64,000 nucleotides of DNA from Lachnospiraceae bacterium. GTDB lineage: Bacteria; Bacillota; Clostridia; Lachnospirales; Lachnospiraceae. Positions 16,407 to 26,077 of this stretch are shown here, in pieces; the stretch's first letter is position 1; each line of letters starts with the position of its first letter. A program made the position numbers and the translations under genes. The notes beneath the pieces are model-generated. The model was not told the DNA's origin and did no database searches. It saw only the letters and a program-made list of their open reading frames with translations. The DNA lies in the NCBI GenBank assembly GCA_017550165.1, contig JAFZQH010000020.1:1-64000 (forward strand). Reading direction: 5' to 3'.

Positions 16407-16441
16407 CCTGAAAATGACAGGGGGACGGTCCCCCTGTCATT
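16391..16441. terminator. Double hairpin between convergent genes (8-pair hairpin plus 29-base palindrome)
   Basis: First hairpin: GGCTATCC (16391-16398) and GGATAGCC (16401-16408) overlap the ATPase stop codon. Second: a perfect 14-base inverted repeat, AATGACAGGGGGAC at 16413-16426 and its complement at 16428-16441 around one G. It is followed by ATTA-rich sequence rather than a T-run. It separates the importer operon from the convergent chemoreceptor gene. The G5/C5 core with TGACA/TGTCA arms resembles dispersed palindromic repeats of Clostridia genomes. Confidence 0.7.
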
Positions 16442-16447
16442 AATTAT

Positions 16448-18124
16448 TTACTCTTCAGTCTTTTCAAGTTTGAAGAATCCCAGTTCATCATCCAGCTTGG
16501 CGGCAACATTGTTGAGATTATCAGCTGCTTCCGCAAGCCCGTATACCGTATCGTTAAGCTCCTGCATGGATGCTCCGGTCTCCTCTGTGGAAGCCGCATT
16601 CTCTTCGGATATCGCCGAAAGGGAACTCATGGCGTCCACTATCTGATCCGTAGATGCATTACATTCCTCTGTCAGTCCGGAAATAGTGCTTACACCGGCC
16701 ACTGTGGCGCCGACATTTGCAATGAGATCATTAATGGTACCCGTTGTCTCCTGCAGCACTTCATCTACATTATTCCTGATCTCGGTGATCTCACCTGTCT
16801 TTAATGAAGCTTCCTTCGCGCGGCTGAGCAGCATTGCCATCTCGTCCCTGATCTCCTGAGCTGTCTGAGCGGACTCGGTAGCAAGCTTTCCGATCTCATC
16901 AGCAACAACCGCAAATCCTTTTCCTGCTTCCCCTGCTCTTGCTGCTTCTATGGATGCATTAAGGGCCAGCAGATTGGTCTGTGAAGATATGGATGTGATA
17001 CCGTCCACTTTATCATTCACGCTCTTTACTGACTGGTATGTGGCATCCATTGTCTCAGATATCTCTGATACTGCTGCACCCATGGTTTCCATGTTCGAGG
17101 AAAGATCTTTAAGTGCCTCAGCACTTCTCATGGAAGCATCATTCATCTCGGCTGCTGCCGCTGCCAGCTGTTCTGCATTATCCGATACTGTCTGTATAGC
17201 TTCAGACAGTCGACTGATATTCTCTGCCGCAGTCTGAACCGTATAGGCCTGATCCGTAGCTCCCTTTGCCATCTCCTGCACTGCAGTTGATACATTTTCG
17301 GAAGTGCCGCTTATCTGGGAAGAAGTATCTGCCAGATTTCTGGCCTGGCTGCCTGACATGGCGGAGGCGCCCTTTACCTCTCCGACTATCTCTTTCAGTT
17401 TGCCTGAAAGACCGAATACATTGACGCCGATATCATTGATCTCGCGGATAGCCGACGAAGCCTGTTCATTCTGTGAGAGATCACCCTCTGACAAAGCAGC
17501 AACACTCTTTATTACAGTTGTAATGGACTTCACAACCTTTTTCGCAACAAAGAATATAATGAATGCAAAGATAATGATGGCCGCTACAACAACTATAACA
17601 AGCGTGAATACTACACCATTGATCGATGCCCTGACCTTCTCTTCAGGCTGTCCGGCCCATGATGCGCCCACCACGCTGCCGCTCTTATCATACAATGGCA
17701 TGTAATATACAAAGTAGGGTTTTCCACCGATCATTACACCCGATGCCTTAACGTCCTCACCTTTTTGGACCTTACCCCATATGGTGGAATCCATCTGGGT
17801 TCCCTCATTTCTTTCTCCCTTGTCGTTAAGGGCCGATGTGAAGAAACGGGTATCTCCCATGAACAGTGTCATTTCTATGTCCTGATCTTTAAGCATATCA
17901 ACGTAATCGTGTTCATACTCAGGCGATATGCCCTGATCAAGATCATACTGATAGTATTTACGCAAGCCATCAGATGCCACATAGAGTTTCTCATACACTG
18001 AATTCTCCAGGTTCGCCGTTACCGTACCGGCAGTCATAATGCATATTACAATGCCCGACACTATCAGGGGTATGAATCCTATCATCAGTAACACGGCTGT
18101 CAGTGAAAGTCTTTTTTTATTCAT
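16448..18124 (-). CDS. Transmembrane methyl-accepting chemotaxis protein
   Basis: A 558-residue receptor: N-terminal transmembrane helix (about 10-32), an extracellular sCache-like sensor domain of about 130 residues (35-165, with [10 protein letters not shown] and [13 protein letters not shown]), a second transmembrane helix (about 172-197), a HAMP-like segment and a long helical signalling domain. The hairpin tip reads [17 protein letters not shown], the CheA/CheW contact. It has a pentad-free tail. AGGAGGG precedes ATG 18124, and a TATAAT lies about 85 bases upstream, but I cannot assign a clear -35 or sigma-28 box. Single gene, convergent with the importer. Confidence 0.92.
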   Translation of the reverse strand: MNKKRLSLTAVLLMIGFIPLIVSGIVICIMTAGTVTANLENSVYEKLYVASDGLRKYYQYDLDQGISPEYEHDYVDMLKDQDIEMTLFMGDTRFFTSALNDKGERNEGTQMDSTIWGKVQKGEDVKASGVMIGGKPYFVYYMPLYDKSGSVVGASWAGQPEEKVRASINGVVFTLVIVVVAAIIIFAFIIFFVAKKVVKSITTVIKSVAALSEGDLSQNEQASSAIREINDIGVNVFGLSGKLKEIVGEVKGASAMSGSQARNLADTSSQISGTSENVSTAVQEMAKGATDQAYTVQTAAENISRLSEAIQTVSDNAEQLAAAAAEMNDASMRSAEALKDLSSNMETMGAAVSEISETMDATYQSVKSVNDKVDGITSISSQTNLLALNASIEAARAGEAGKGFAVVADEIGKLATESAQTAQEIRDEMAMLLSRAKEASLKTGEITEIRNNVDEVLQETTGTINDLIANVGATVAGVSTISGLTEECNASTDQIVDAMSSLSAISEENAASTEETGASMQELNDTVYGLAEAADNLNNVAAKLDDELGFFKLEKTEE

Positions 18125-18268
18125 GACCGATCCCTCCTAAAACAGACTTAAACACGATTACTCATATTTTTTATTGAAATAATCTGTATTTACTCTTATT
18201 ATACTGAATATAAGCGTATACAAATAATATCATTTTTTTATAAGGACATAACAAAAAGGTATATCGAA

Positions 18269-19186
18269 ATGGATATTTCATATGAACACTATAAAGTCTT
18301 TTATCATGTTGCGCGTTTACTCAGTATAAGCAAAGCCGCGCGGTTTTTGAACAGCAGTCAGCCGAATATTACAAGGACTATAAAGAAGCTTGAGACGGAA
18401 CTTGAATGTGAACTGTTTATCAGGACAAATACCGGCGTTATCCTTACCAGACAGGGAAAATCTCTCTATAAATATGTAAATGAAGCGTACAAGCTGTTGA
18501 GCACCGGTGAGGCTGAGATAGCTGCCGATTCTGTTTCGGCAAAAAGGAGCGTTTCCATCGGATTATCCGTTGCAATTCCCAACTACATAATCGAAAGCAG
18601 CATAATCCCTTCTATAGGTGTATTCAGCCAGGCTCATCCCGACACACACCTGCTTATTGTAAATAAGCCAACCCCGGAACTGATCACTGATGTAAGGGAA
18701 GGGCTTATCGATATGGCTATAATAACCTCTTCCGGCATCAATAATCCTGAAGAATCCCGAGAGCGTGTCCTCCTGAGATTTTCAGATACCATTATCGCAG
18801 GCAATAAGTTCCGGGACGATTTCAAAAAACCTGCTTCATTCTCCTACATCCTCGGATTTCCCATAATCGGATTTGCACAGACTACGGAAACATTCTCCAT
18901 GTATGATTATGTGTGCGCGTCAAAGGGATGTGTATATCACGTGAATATAGAAATAACAAACTATGATCAGGCATTGGCTTTTGTTCAGAACAACATAGGA
19001 CTCGGGTGTATTCCCGAATATATGGCTCTTCCGGCTATTGAGGAAGGGTTAGTCTTTGAGGTCAGATCAATTGACCGGCTGCCCCAAAGAAGGGTCTCCA
19101 TTCTCCGAAACGATTTTTTCGGGAATCCTTCTGCCGCTGTTCTTGAAGATTATATCGTAAAACACTTTCAACACTCAGCCAAATGA
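18269..19186 (+). CDS. LysR family transcriptional regulator
   Basis: A 305-residue protein with the LysR N-terminal winged helix-turn-helix (FYHVARLLSISKAARFLN, then SQPNITRTIKKLE) and the two-lobe effector-binding domain. The start MDISYEHYKVFYHV is typical of the Lachnospiraceae LysR group. Its last 19 bases overlap the 3' end of the convergent hybrid-kinase gene. LysR proteins often regulate a neighbouring divergent gene; here the upstream neighbour is the chemoreceptor gene transcribed away from it, a candidate target. Confidence 0.9.
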   Translation: MDISYEHYKVFYHVARLLSISKAARFLNSSQPNITRTIKKLETELECELFIRTNTGVILTRQGKSLYKYVNEAYKLLSTGEAEIAADSVSAKRSVSIGLSVAIPNYIIESSIIPSIGVFSQAHPDTHLLIVNKPTPELITDVREGLIDMAIITSSGINNPEESRERVLLRFSDTIIAGNKFRDDFKKPASFSYILGFPIIGFAQTTETFSMYDYVCASKGCVYHVNIEITNYDQALAFVQNNIGLGCIPEYMALPAIEEGLVFEVRSIDRLPQRRVSILRNDFFGNPSAAVLEDYIVKHFQHSAK

Positions 19187-21105
19187 CGGATCTTTTCAAC
19201 CGGCAGATGAGACTCTATGACCCGCAGGAATTCCTTCATTTCCACGGGTTTACTTATGTAATCGGCAAATCCTTTGGCAAGGTATTCTTCCCGGACCCCG
19301 CTTAATGCATTGGCTGTCATCATAATGACCGGAGTCTCCGGGTTAATGTTGTCCGGATCCTTAAGAGACATTTCGTAGGTCTGTATACCATCAAGCTCGG
19401 GCATCATATGGTCCATAAATATCAGATCATATTTGGATTCTCTCATCTTTTGCAGGGCTTCCCGGCCGCTTCGGGCAGTATCCGTCTCTCCGCCCAGGCG
19501 ATCAAGGAAACGTTTTGCCACAACAAGGTTCATCTTGTTATCATCCACCAGAAGATAATGACAGTCCGGCGTTTGGAAAATGATCATCTCGGCAGGGCTG
19601 CCGGCCTTCCCGTTATCAGCTGTCTTTTCCGGAGATTTACTGCTGATCTCCTGGGGGATGGATGCCGTAAATGCTGAGCCGACCCCATATTCGCTGGTAA
19701 CGGATATATCTCCCTCCATAATGCCTATCATACGCTTAACGATGGAAAGGCCCAGCCCGGTTCCTTCGATCCTGTGGTTCTTATCTTCGTCAAGCCTCTG
19801 GAAATCACCGAATATGAGAGGAAGATTCTCTTCCCTGATACCGATCCCGGTGTCGGAAACCCGGATACACAATGTCAACCTGTTCTCCGTAAGATCCTTC
19901 ATGGATACTTCCATAACGACTTCTCCGGAATCCGTGTATTTAACTGCGTTATTGAGGAGATTGATCATGATCTGCCGAATACGAAGTTCGTCACCCACAA
20001 GGTATTCCGGAATGGCGGGATCGACCTTTTGAATATAGGACAAACCCTTTTGTTCGGCCCTTACCCGGACCATGACACCCACATCGTTTACCAGCTTCTG
20101 AAGGCTGTATGGAGCGGGTTTGATCTCCATTTTGCCGGATTCGATCTTGGTGAGGTCAAGGATGTCATTGATAACGGAAAGAAGTACCTGTCCTGCATCC
20201 CGGATATTATCTGCATATTCTTTGATGCAGCCGGCAAATTCCGGATCAGAGTTTTTATGTTTCTCGGCTTCCAGGATTATCAGTTCATCCATTCCCAGAA
20301 CGGCGTTCAGGGGAGTCCGTATCTCATGGGACATGCTGGCTAGAAAATCGCTCTTGGCACGGTTGGCCTTGATGGCGTCCTGTTGGGCCAGTTTCAATCG
20401 CTCGTTGTTCTTAAGAAGCTGGTGGTAATCCGAAGTCTCTATGGAAAAATACAGGACAAATATGCCAATGGACCCGAAGGGCAGTGACAGTAATACAATG
20501 CCGTTTGTGGCCGCCTGGATTATGATCCCCAGAAGTGTCACGATGGAAGCAATGGTCAGAGCCACCTTTTCCCTGGGACCCAGTTTCTTCAATCGGAAGA
20601 TCAGCATCAGGATCCCGCTGGTCAGATAATAGACCGGCGCGGCAAAGACTATGGGAACAAAGAAAGGCCCGTGCATATATAAGCCTTCCGGTGTATACCA
20701 GAGGACAAACTTAAAGGGAATGTTTAAGATCATAAGAGTCAGGTAGATGCCCAGAATGACTTTTCCCACCATCTGAACACTTTTCTGTCTCCCCTCCGAA
20801 TCCACATATTCCATCACATAGACGGCAAATATACGGGAAGCCATAATGCACATAACGGAATCCATGGTGCGAAGAAGAGTACATACAGAAAGCGGCGTCC
20901 CCAGCTCCGGATAGGCAAAGGTATAGGTAAGGACACTGACCGCAAGGGCCAGGATCATATTGATCTCCAGAAGGCGGAATATCTTATATGAGCGAAAACC
21001 TCTCCGGTTTTTGTCACGAAAAGAGATCAGACACAAAACAAGCAGGTATCCGAGTGATGCTATCTCAAAATATGTTTTTGGCGGAATGGAATAGTTTGCC
21101 AGCAT
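19168..21105 (-). CDS. Membrane hybrid sensor histidine kinase with receiver domain
   Basis: About seven transmembrane helices (residues 15-222), a linker, HisKA with phospho-acceptor His260 (SMSHEIRTPLN), an HATPase domain with DTGIGI and GTGLGLSIV boxes, and a receiver domain with Asp565 (FMDHMMPELDG). The architecture parallels the kinase at 9068-11236 but has one receiver only. No HPt or DNA-binding domain is present. It starts 3 bases after the stop of the upstream beta-helix protein gene (21109-24024), so the kinase and surface protein are very probably co-transcribed and translationally coupled. Confidence 0.9.
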   Translation of the reverse strand: MLANYSIPPKTYFEIASLGYLLVLCLISFRDKNRRGFRSYKIFRLLEINMILALAVSVLTYTFAYPELGTPLSVCTLLRTMDSVMCIMASRIFAVYVMEYVDSEGRQKSVQMVGKVILGIYLTLMILNIPFKFVLWYTPEGLYMHGPFFVPIVFAAPVYYLTSGILMLIFRLKKLGPREKVALTIASIVTLLGIIIQAATNGIVLLSLPFGSIGIFVLYFSIETSDYHQLLKNNERLKLAQQDAIKANRAKSDFLASMSHEIRTPLNAVLGMDELIILEAEKHKNSDPEFAGCIKEYADNIRDAGQVLLSVINDILDLTKIESGKMEIKPAPYSLQKLVNDVGVMVRVRAEQKGLSYIQKVDPAIPEYLVGDELRIRQIMINLLNNAVKYTDSGEVVMEVSMKDLTENRLTLCIRVSDTGIGIREENLPLIFGDFQRLDEDKNHRIEGTGLGLSIVKRMIGIMEGDISVTSEYGVGSAFTASIPQEISSKSPEKTADNGKAGSPAEMIIFQTPDCHYLLVDDNKMNLVVAKRFLDRLGGETDTARSGREALQKMRESKYDLIFMDHMMPELDGIQTYEMSLKDPDNINPETPVIMMTANALSGVREEYLAKGFADYISKPVEMKEFLRVIESHLPVEKIRHLAEC

Positions 21106-21108
21106 AGT

Positions 21109-24024
21109 CTATTTTACCGTTATTTTTATCCTCTTTGTCTTCTTTCCGTCTGCGGTAGTGACTTTTATGTAGGCAGTTCCTTTATTCACTGCCTTGACCT
21201 TGCCGGTGGCACTTACGGTGGCGATCCCGGTATCACTGCTCTTCCAGCTTACTCTTTTATTCTTGGCTCTGGTGGGCAGTATCACTGCCCTCAAGGTTTT
21301 GGTTTTCCCTTTCTTTAAAATGAGCCTCGAAGGCAGAATGCAGACTCGCTTAATATCCTTGTATTCTTTTACCTTGATCTTACAGGTAACCTTGGTATTA
21401 CTGCCGTCTGTGGCACTGGCGGTAATGATAGCGGTCCCGCCGCTGTTGGCTGTAACCACCCCTGATCCGGATACGGCAGCAGCCCTGGGATTGCTGCTGG
21501 CCCAGATCAGGCTCTTATTCGTTGCATTCTTCGGTGTTACGTCCGCCTGAAGTGCAAATGTCCGGCCGCACTCCATTGTAAGGGAACTCTTGTTAAGCTT
21601 AATGCCTGATACCTTTATCTGTGTCGGTGTGGGCGGTGTAGGCGGTGTGGAATCCGTCACGATCACCTTAGCTACTGAAGAATCCTCTGACAGGGTAGCC
21701 GGGTTATGGGGAGTGGATACATTGCAATAGTAATAAAAGGTACCGGCTCTTTCCGTGGGGACAGTATAAGATGAGGTGTCTCCGGATGAATTGGTCTTTT
21801 CATACACCAATTTGCTATCCGTCTTGTTCTTGTCCTTACAGGAATACCACCGATAAGTCAACGGGGAATCCACAGCAGACCCCGTCTTAACTGTGAGCAC
21901 ATTGCCCGACCCTGCTCCGGTTTTTAGGTTAAGATCCTGTGGCTGGGTGATGACGGCAAGGAGCCTTCTAAGCTCTGCTTCGTCTGTTGTACCGTTCTTA
22001 AATATCGCATATCCTTTATTATCACTGGTAAAGCTGCTTATCTCACCATTTCCCTTCAGTCCTTCAGTGAAGGTCACATTCACGTTGAGTCCTGTGGGGG
22101 GCTTCTCCAAGGTTACACCTATCCTCGAAGATGGCGACAGATATCCCTTGATACCGATTGTTTGCTTCCCATTATATTGGGGCAGATACAGATTGCTGTC
22201 TGAGGAAGCATTTCCTTCTATGGCCTTATTACCGATGATCTGTACATTTCCGCACACACCTATCGTTCCCGGATCATTAAAGCAGACCCCGGCTGCTCCG
22301 CTTCCTTTAGAGTCCTTATTACCGCAAACAGCGCCACCGTACATAATCAGGTTACTGCTATTCGATGTGATCCCCCTGCCGTATGCCCCCTCGGCATGGG
22401 TAATGATGCCGCCGGTGACCGGGACGCTTCTCCCGGAAAGGGGATCTAAATAGGTTATGTCAGGAGTATGGGTAGCGCCGGGCCGGCTGTCCGTTATCAT
22501 CAGGTTTGCATTCACAAGCCTTACGGTCTCCTGACCGGCCGGTCCCTTGAGAATGTGACCGTTAAGATCCAGCCAGATGTTACCCTTGATGATAAGGGGT
22601 TCTGAAAGGACAATATCTTCGGCGAGCTGGAAATAACTGTCTGTTCCGCTTCCCCCTGTTAATTCCTTTTTCGGAGAATAGATATATGCGCCTGTGGGAA
22701 CCTTATAGTCTTCGGGCAGGTCTTTATAAGAGGATATACCAAGAACATCCTTTACGTCCTTAACCTTCACATCTCCTCTCATTGCAGAGCTATCCTGAGT
22801 CCCTATTATGATACCGGAGCGCCATGTCGGTGACGTATTGGCAGAATTATTGTAATGATATATATTCGCTCCGTCATAAGCAGTATTAGAGTCTATCACT
22901 CCTCCAAGAATATCAGCCTTTTTCTGGCTATATATGCCCCCACCTTTTGATGATATGTTATTCTCTATAACACCGGCAAATAACCTGAATTCAGTTTGGT
23001 TATACACACCGCCGCCGGCACCGTCACTTTCCTTAGTGCAGTTTCCTTTTATGGTTCCGCCGTACATAGAAAAAGAAGTGTTTTTGTTACCCTCAAGCTT
23101 AATAAACACACCGCCACCATTTTTATATGCTTTGTTTCCCTCTATAGAACCACCATACATACAGAACGTGCCGGCGTTATACACACCGCCGCCGCCGCTG
23201 TAGCCTCCGGTGCCATCCTCATTCTCGGTGCTGTTTCCTTTTATGGTTCCGCCGTACATATTAAAAGTACCATAATTACGTACACCACCACCTGTTGTTT
23301 TTCCTTTGTTTGCCTCTATAGTACCGCCATACATACAGAACGTGCCGGAGTTATGTACGCCGCCGCCGGGGCTGACACCATCGAAAACGTTGCCTATTAT
23401 GCTGCCGTCGTACATATTGAAATTTCCATCTTCACTCACACCAACACCGCTAGCCGAAGTCGCTGAGTGATTATTGAAGATCGAACCGCCGTACATATTG
23501 AAGGATCCTTCGAATACATATACTCCACCGCTGCCTTTGTAGTTTTCAGCACCCCCGGTGATAATACCGCCTTTTACTTCAACCTCCGTGGATGCTCCAA
23601 GCGGAGTATACTTAAATCTCCCATCATGGGTCTTATCGGGGCTGCTATCTGTCAGATTAAGGGTACCTTTTACCAATATGACCTTTCCGGGACTTTCCAT
23701 GGAAGCGGCATTCAAACCCCGATCGATAACATGACCGTTAAGGTCCAGGTTTACAGTTTTATCGGGGTCAACTACCAGCTGAGCTTCATCGGTGCCAGTC
23801 AGGCCTTGTGGTGTAAGTATATCCCCATTCAGTTTGATATATCCTCCGGCAGTCACCTTTGCTCTAAGGTCAGTCCAGGAATCCACCAGATAAGGGTCAC
23901 CTGCTGTACCGCTGCCGGTGGCTGCCGCATGGGCAAACCTCGGTCTGCCGAATAAAAGCAGGGCAGCCAATACCATCGCCAGCATAAGCAATGATCTTGT
24001 TGTCATTTTTATAAACTTTCCCAT
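21109..24024 (-). CDS. Secreted beta-helix surface protein with bacterial Ig-like domains
   Basis: A 971-residue exported protein. After the signal peptide (LLMLAMVLAALLLFGRPRFAHA) the region 100-450 has at least eight copies of a ~30-residue unit built on GGVYNxGTFxMYGGTIxGN, predicted to form a right-handed parallel beta-helix. A second, shorter beta-helix part (about 500-680) follows. Residues about 700-800 are an Ig-like module, and two Big2 domains (about 805-890 and 895-971) end in a Lys-rich ITVK strand. No LPxTG or S-layer motif is visible, so attachment is by the C-terminal repeats or it is released. Possible roles are adhesion or polysaccharide binding. Confidence 0.85.
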   Translation of the reverse strand: MGKFIKMTTRSLLMLAMVLAALLLFGRPRFAHAAATGSGTAGDPYLVDSWTDLRAKVTAGGYIKLNGDILTPQGLTGTDEAQLVVDPDKTVNLDLNGHVIDRGLNAASMESPGKVILVKGTLNLTDSSPDKTHDGRFKYTPLGASTEVEVKGGIITGGAENYKGSGGVYVFEGSFNMYGGSIFNNHSATSASGVGVSEDGNFNMYDGSIIGNVFDGVSPGGGVHNSGTFCMYGGTIEANKGKTTGGGVRNYGTFNMYGGTIKGNSTENEDGTGGYSGGGGVYNAGTFCMYGGSIEGNKAYKNGGGVFIKLEGNKNTSFSMYGGTIKGNCTKESDGAGGGVYNQTEFRLFAGVIENNISSKGGGIYSQKKADILGGVIDSNTAYDGANIYHYNNSANTSPTWRSGIIIGTQDSSAMRGDVKVKDVKDVLGISSYKDLPEDYKVPTGAYIYSPKKELTGGSGTDSYFQLAEDIVLSEPLIIKGNIWLDLNGHILKGPAGQETVRLVNANLMITDSRPGATHTPDITYLDPLSGRSVPVTGGIITHAEGAYGRGITSNSSNLIMYGGAVCGNKDSKGSGAAGVCFNDPGTIGVCGNVQIIGNKAIEGNASSDSNLYLPQYNGKQTIGIKGYLSPSSRIGVTLEKPPTGLNVNVTFTEGLKGNGEISSFTSDNKGYAIFKNGTTDEAELRRLLAVITQPQDLNLKTGAGSGNVLTVKTGSAVDSPLTYRWYSCKDKNKTDSKLVYEKTNSSGDTSSYTVPTERAGTFYYYCNVSTPHNPATLSEDSSVAKVIVTDSTPPTPPTPTQIKVSGIKLNKSSLTMECGRTFALQADVTPKNATNKSLIWASSNPRAAAVSGSGVVTANSGGTAIITASATDGSNTKVTCKIKVKEYKDIKRVCILPSRLILKKGKTKTLRAVILPTRAKNKRVSWKSSDTGIATVSATGKVKAVNKGTAYIKVTTADGKKTKRIKITVK
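22930..23560 (-). repeat. DNA-level repeats encoding the beta-helix units
   Basis: CCGCCGTACAT-type words (encoding MYGG) recur about every 80-100 bases, with intervening GTTATxxACACCGCC blocks (encoding GGVYN). Copies are diverged but share strings over 10 bases, so recombination between units could change repeat number. Confidence 0.6.
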
Positions 24025-24112
24025 TAATTTCCCTCCTGATCTTTTATCCTCTTTATACTTCTACTTTTACTACGTTAAGCCTATATTATCTGTCATTCCC
24101 ATACAGCGACAC

Positions 24113-25093
24113 TCACATGGCAAAGGGGATGGTGGTAATAAACTTGACTACCCCCAGCAGGACGATCCCCACCAGGGAGGTCATGCACATCAGGTCGTTG
24201 GCCCTGGGGATATCCTCCCGCTCTATGGGCCTTATGTCATCTCCGATGGTCTTCTTCTCGTGAAGGACCCCGAAATAATAAGCAGGTCCTGCCAACTGAA
24301 CATCCAGTGCCCCCGCCATGACGGACTCCGTCTGGGCCGAATTAGGGCTGGCGTGATTAAAACGGTCCCTCTTAAAGATCCGGAGAGCCCCCTTAGCATC
24401 CATTCCCCTTATTTTTGCGGCTGCTATCATAAATATGGCCGACAGCCTGGCGGGAATGAAGTTGACCACATCGTCGAATATGGCTGCTGCCGTCCCGAAA
24501 TACATATACTTATCATTTTTATATCCCACCATGGAATCCATGGTATTGACCGCCTTGTAAAAGAATCCTAAGATTGCCCCTCCTATGGCCATATAGAACA
24601 TGGGGGCAATGACCCCGTCAGCCGTGTTCTCCGCAACAGTCTCCACAGCGGCTTTAACAACCCCTTCTTCTGAAAGATTGGCCGTATCTCTCCCCACGAT
24701 CATGGAGACTGCGTATCTCCCGGCCTCCGGGCCTTCATCCTTAAGGGCGGTATAGACCTTCATGCTCTCTACTTTCAGGGACTTCGTAGCCAGTATCCAG
24801 TAACAGAACCAGGCCTCGATGGCCAGTCCGGCGTATACATTAATCCAATAGGCTGCAAACAGTATGGCTGCCGGGATGGCGGTTGATATAAGGACCACCA
24901 GGATCACAAGGATCACTCCCCTTGGCCCATCGTGAGCCTTGTCCGCCGGGCCCTGACCTCTAAGGGGCTTCTCCAGGGCAGAGATAAGCCAACCGATGGC
25001 CCTTATGGGATGCCACATCCACCGGGGATCCCCGATGATAAGATCCAGTAAATATCCTATAAGAAGAGCCAGCAATGAATACTTATGAAACAT
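24113..25093 (-). CDS. cbiB: Adenosylcobinamide-phosphate synthase CbiB/CobD
   Basis: A 326-residue integral membrane protein matching CbiB: GYLLDLIIGDPRWMWHPIRAIG at the start (family hallmark DxxxGDPxxxxHPV), VGRDTANLSEEGVVKAAVETVAEN split in the family as GRDT and ETVAEN, and DGVIAPMFY. It attaches aminopropanol phosphate to adenosylcobyric acid in cobalamin assembly. The start overlaps the end of cobC by 11 bases. It is the last gene of the cob run, with no clear terminator before the surface-protein gene. Confidence 0.93.
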   Translation of the reverse strand: MFHKYSLLALLIGYLLDLIIGDPRWMWHPIRAIGWLISALEKPLRGQGPADKAHDGPRGVILVILVVLISTAIPAAILFAAYWINVYAGLAIEAWFCYWILATKSLKVESMKVYTALKDEGPEAGRYAVSMIVGRDTANLSEEGVVKAAVETVAENTADGVIAPMFYMAIGGAILGFFYKAVNTMDSMVGYKNDKYMYFGTAAAIFDDVVNFIPARLSAIFMIAAAKIRGMDAKGALRIFKRDRFNHASPNSAQTESVMAGALDVQLAGPAYYFGVLHEKKTIGDDIRPIEREDIPRANDLMCMTSLVGIVLLGVVKFITTIPFAM

Positions 25094-25694
25094 CCCTGCA
25101 TTCCTCCCCTCCTATAGGTAAGAAGCTTGAAAGAACAAGGCACCCGTCCCCGGAATTCAAATCCAGATTTAAGATGTACCCTTCGCCGTTTTTTGCCATA
25201 TATTTATAATAATCATCCGGCTTGAGAAAATGGTCCATAATGACCATGATGGTCCCGCCGTGAACCACTGCTGCGATCTGCCGGTAGTCCTCTCCCCGGG
25301 CATCTTCCAGCATTTTAAAAAAGGCATCCATGCACCTGGCCGAAAAACTCTCCTGGGACTCACCATTTGGAAAGGGCAAGGTGCCGTTGCTGTCGATCCA
25401 TTTCTGATAATCGGGATTACCGGACAATTCCTTATAATTCTTATTCTCAAAATCTCCGAAATCAATCTCCCGGAAGTCCTCCATGACGATATGAGGTCTG
25501 TCGGGATAAATGATCATAGCCGTCTCCCTGCATCTTTTCATGGGACTGACATAAACAGCCTGGGCTTCAGGGTAGGTCTTTCCCTCAATGAGCCTGATGC
25601 CTTCCATGCACAGGGGTTCATCGGTAACACCTATATATCTTTTCAGCTTGTTGCCCTCCGTTACGGAGTGCCTTATCAACGCAACACTTATCAT
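25083..25694 (-). CDS. cobC: Alpha-ribazole phosphatase-like histidine phosphatase CobC
   Basis: A 203-residue phosphoglycerate-mutase-fold phosphatase. The catalytic motif reads IRHSVTEGN (Ser replaces the usual Gly of RHG), with the GVTDEPL substrate loop, an acid near REIDFGDFENK and a second His in VVHGGT. In this operon the expected reaction is removal of the 5'-phosphate from alpha-ribazole or cobalamin 5'-phosphate. The frame is open back to 25766, but ATG 25694 starts 2 bases after the stop of the upstream CobU-like gene and gives the family's usual N-terminus. Confidence 0.88.
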   Translation of the reverse strand: MISVALIRHSVTEGNKLKRYIGVTDEPLCMEGIRLIEGKTYPEAQAVYVSPMKRCRETAMIIYPDRPHIVMEDFREIDFGDFENKNYKELSGNPDYQKWIDSNGTLPFPNGESQESFSARCMDAFFKMLEDARGEDYRQIAAVVHGGTIMVIMDHFLKPDDYYKYMAKNGEGYILNLDLNSGDGCLVLSSFLPIGGEECRDVS

Positions 25695-25696
25695 AG

Positions 25697-26077
25697 TTAT
25701 TTCAGTTTGGTGGGAATCCCGCAAAAGACTCTGTATACGGACTCTGCCCGGTCTGCAATGACGCATCCGATCCTTCCCGCCGTCTCCCTGTATTCTCTCT
25801 CAAAAGGATCTGCCGGCACAACCCCGCAGCCTATCTCATCCATTACTATGCATACATCGGGATTTGCTTCCAGAAGACTCTCCGTATAGGCATACGCATC
25901 CCTGCCGTCCTTTAGCATTCTCTTTATAAGCAAGTGATAACCATCAATGATCTCGGCAGACATAGGCTCCTCAAAAGAGCAGAAACTGCAATCTGCTGCA
26001 TCTGCATCATCCGAATTCAAAAGCTTCTTCGCCACATCCAATTGTCCCTGACGCATTCCGCCTATGACAAATAACAT
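25697..26077 (-). CDS. Second CobU-like protein with degenerate P-loop
   Basis: A 126-residue protein homologous to adenosylcobinamide kinase/guanylyltransferase, whose normal length is about 170-190. The P-loop position reads GGMRQGQLD instead of GGSGSGKSE, so the essential Lys and Ser are missing, and the guanylylated-His region is absent. The C-terminal part, however, is canonical: DEIGCGVVPADPFEREYRET, then AGRIG and GIPTKLK. The paired full-size CobU at 26832 shows the opposite pattern. It overlaps cobS by 16 bases. It may be a regulatory or structural subunit; kinase activity on its own is unlikely. Confidence 0.8.
   Translation of the reverse strand: MLFVIGGMRQGQLDVAKKLLNSDDADAADCSFCSFEEPMSAEIIDGYHLLIKRMLKDGRDAYAYTESLLEANPDVCIVMDEIGCGVVPADPFEREYRETAGRIGCVIADRAESVYRVFCGIPTKLK

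Noticed and set aside
18140..18240. Sigma-28 motility promoter before the chemoreceptor gene
   Set aside because: I could not find a TAAA-N15-GCCGATAA-like pair; only an isolated TATAAT is present.
22930..23560. Possible CRISPR-like array
   Set aside because: The repeats are in coding phase, diverged, unevenly spaced and encode a beta-helix; no constant repeat or cas genes.
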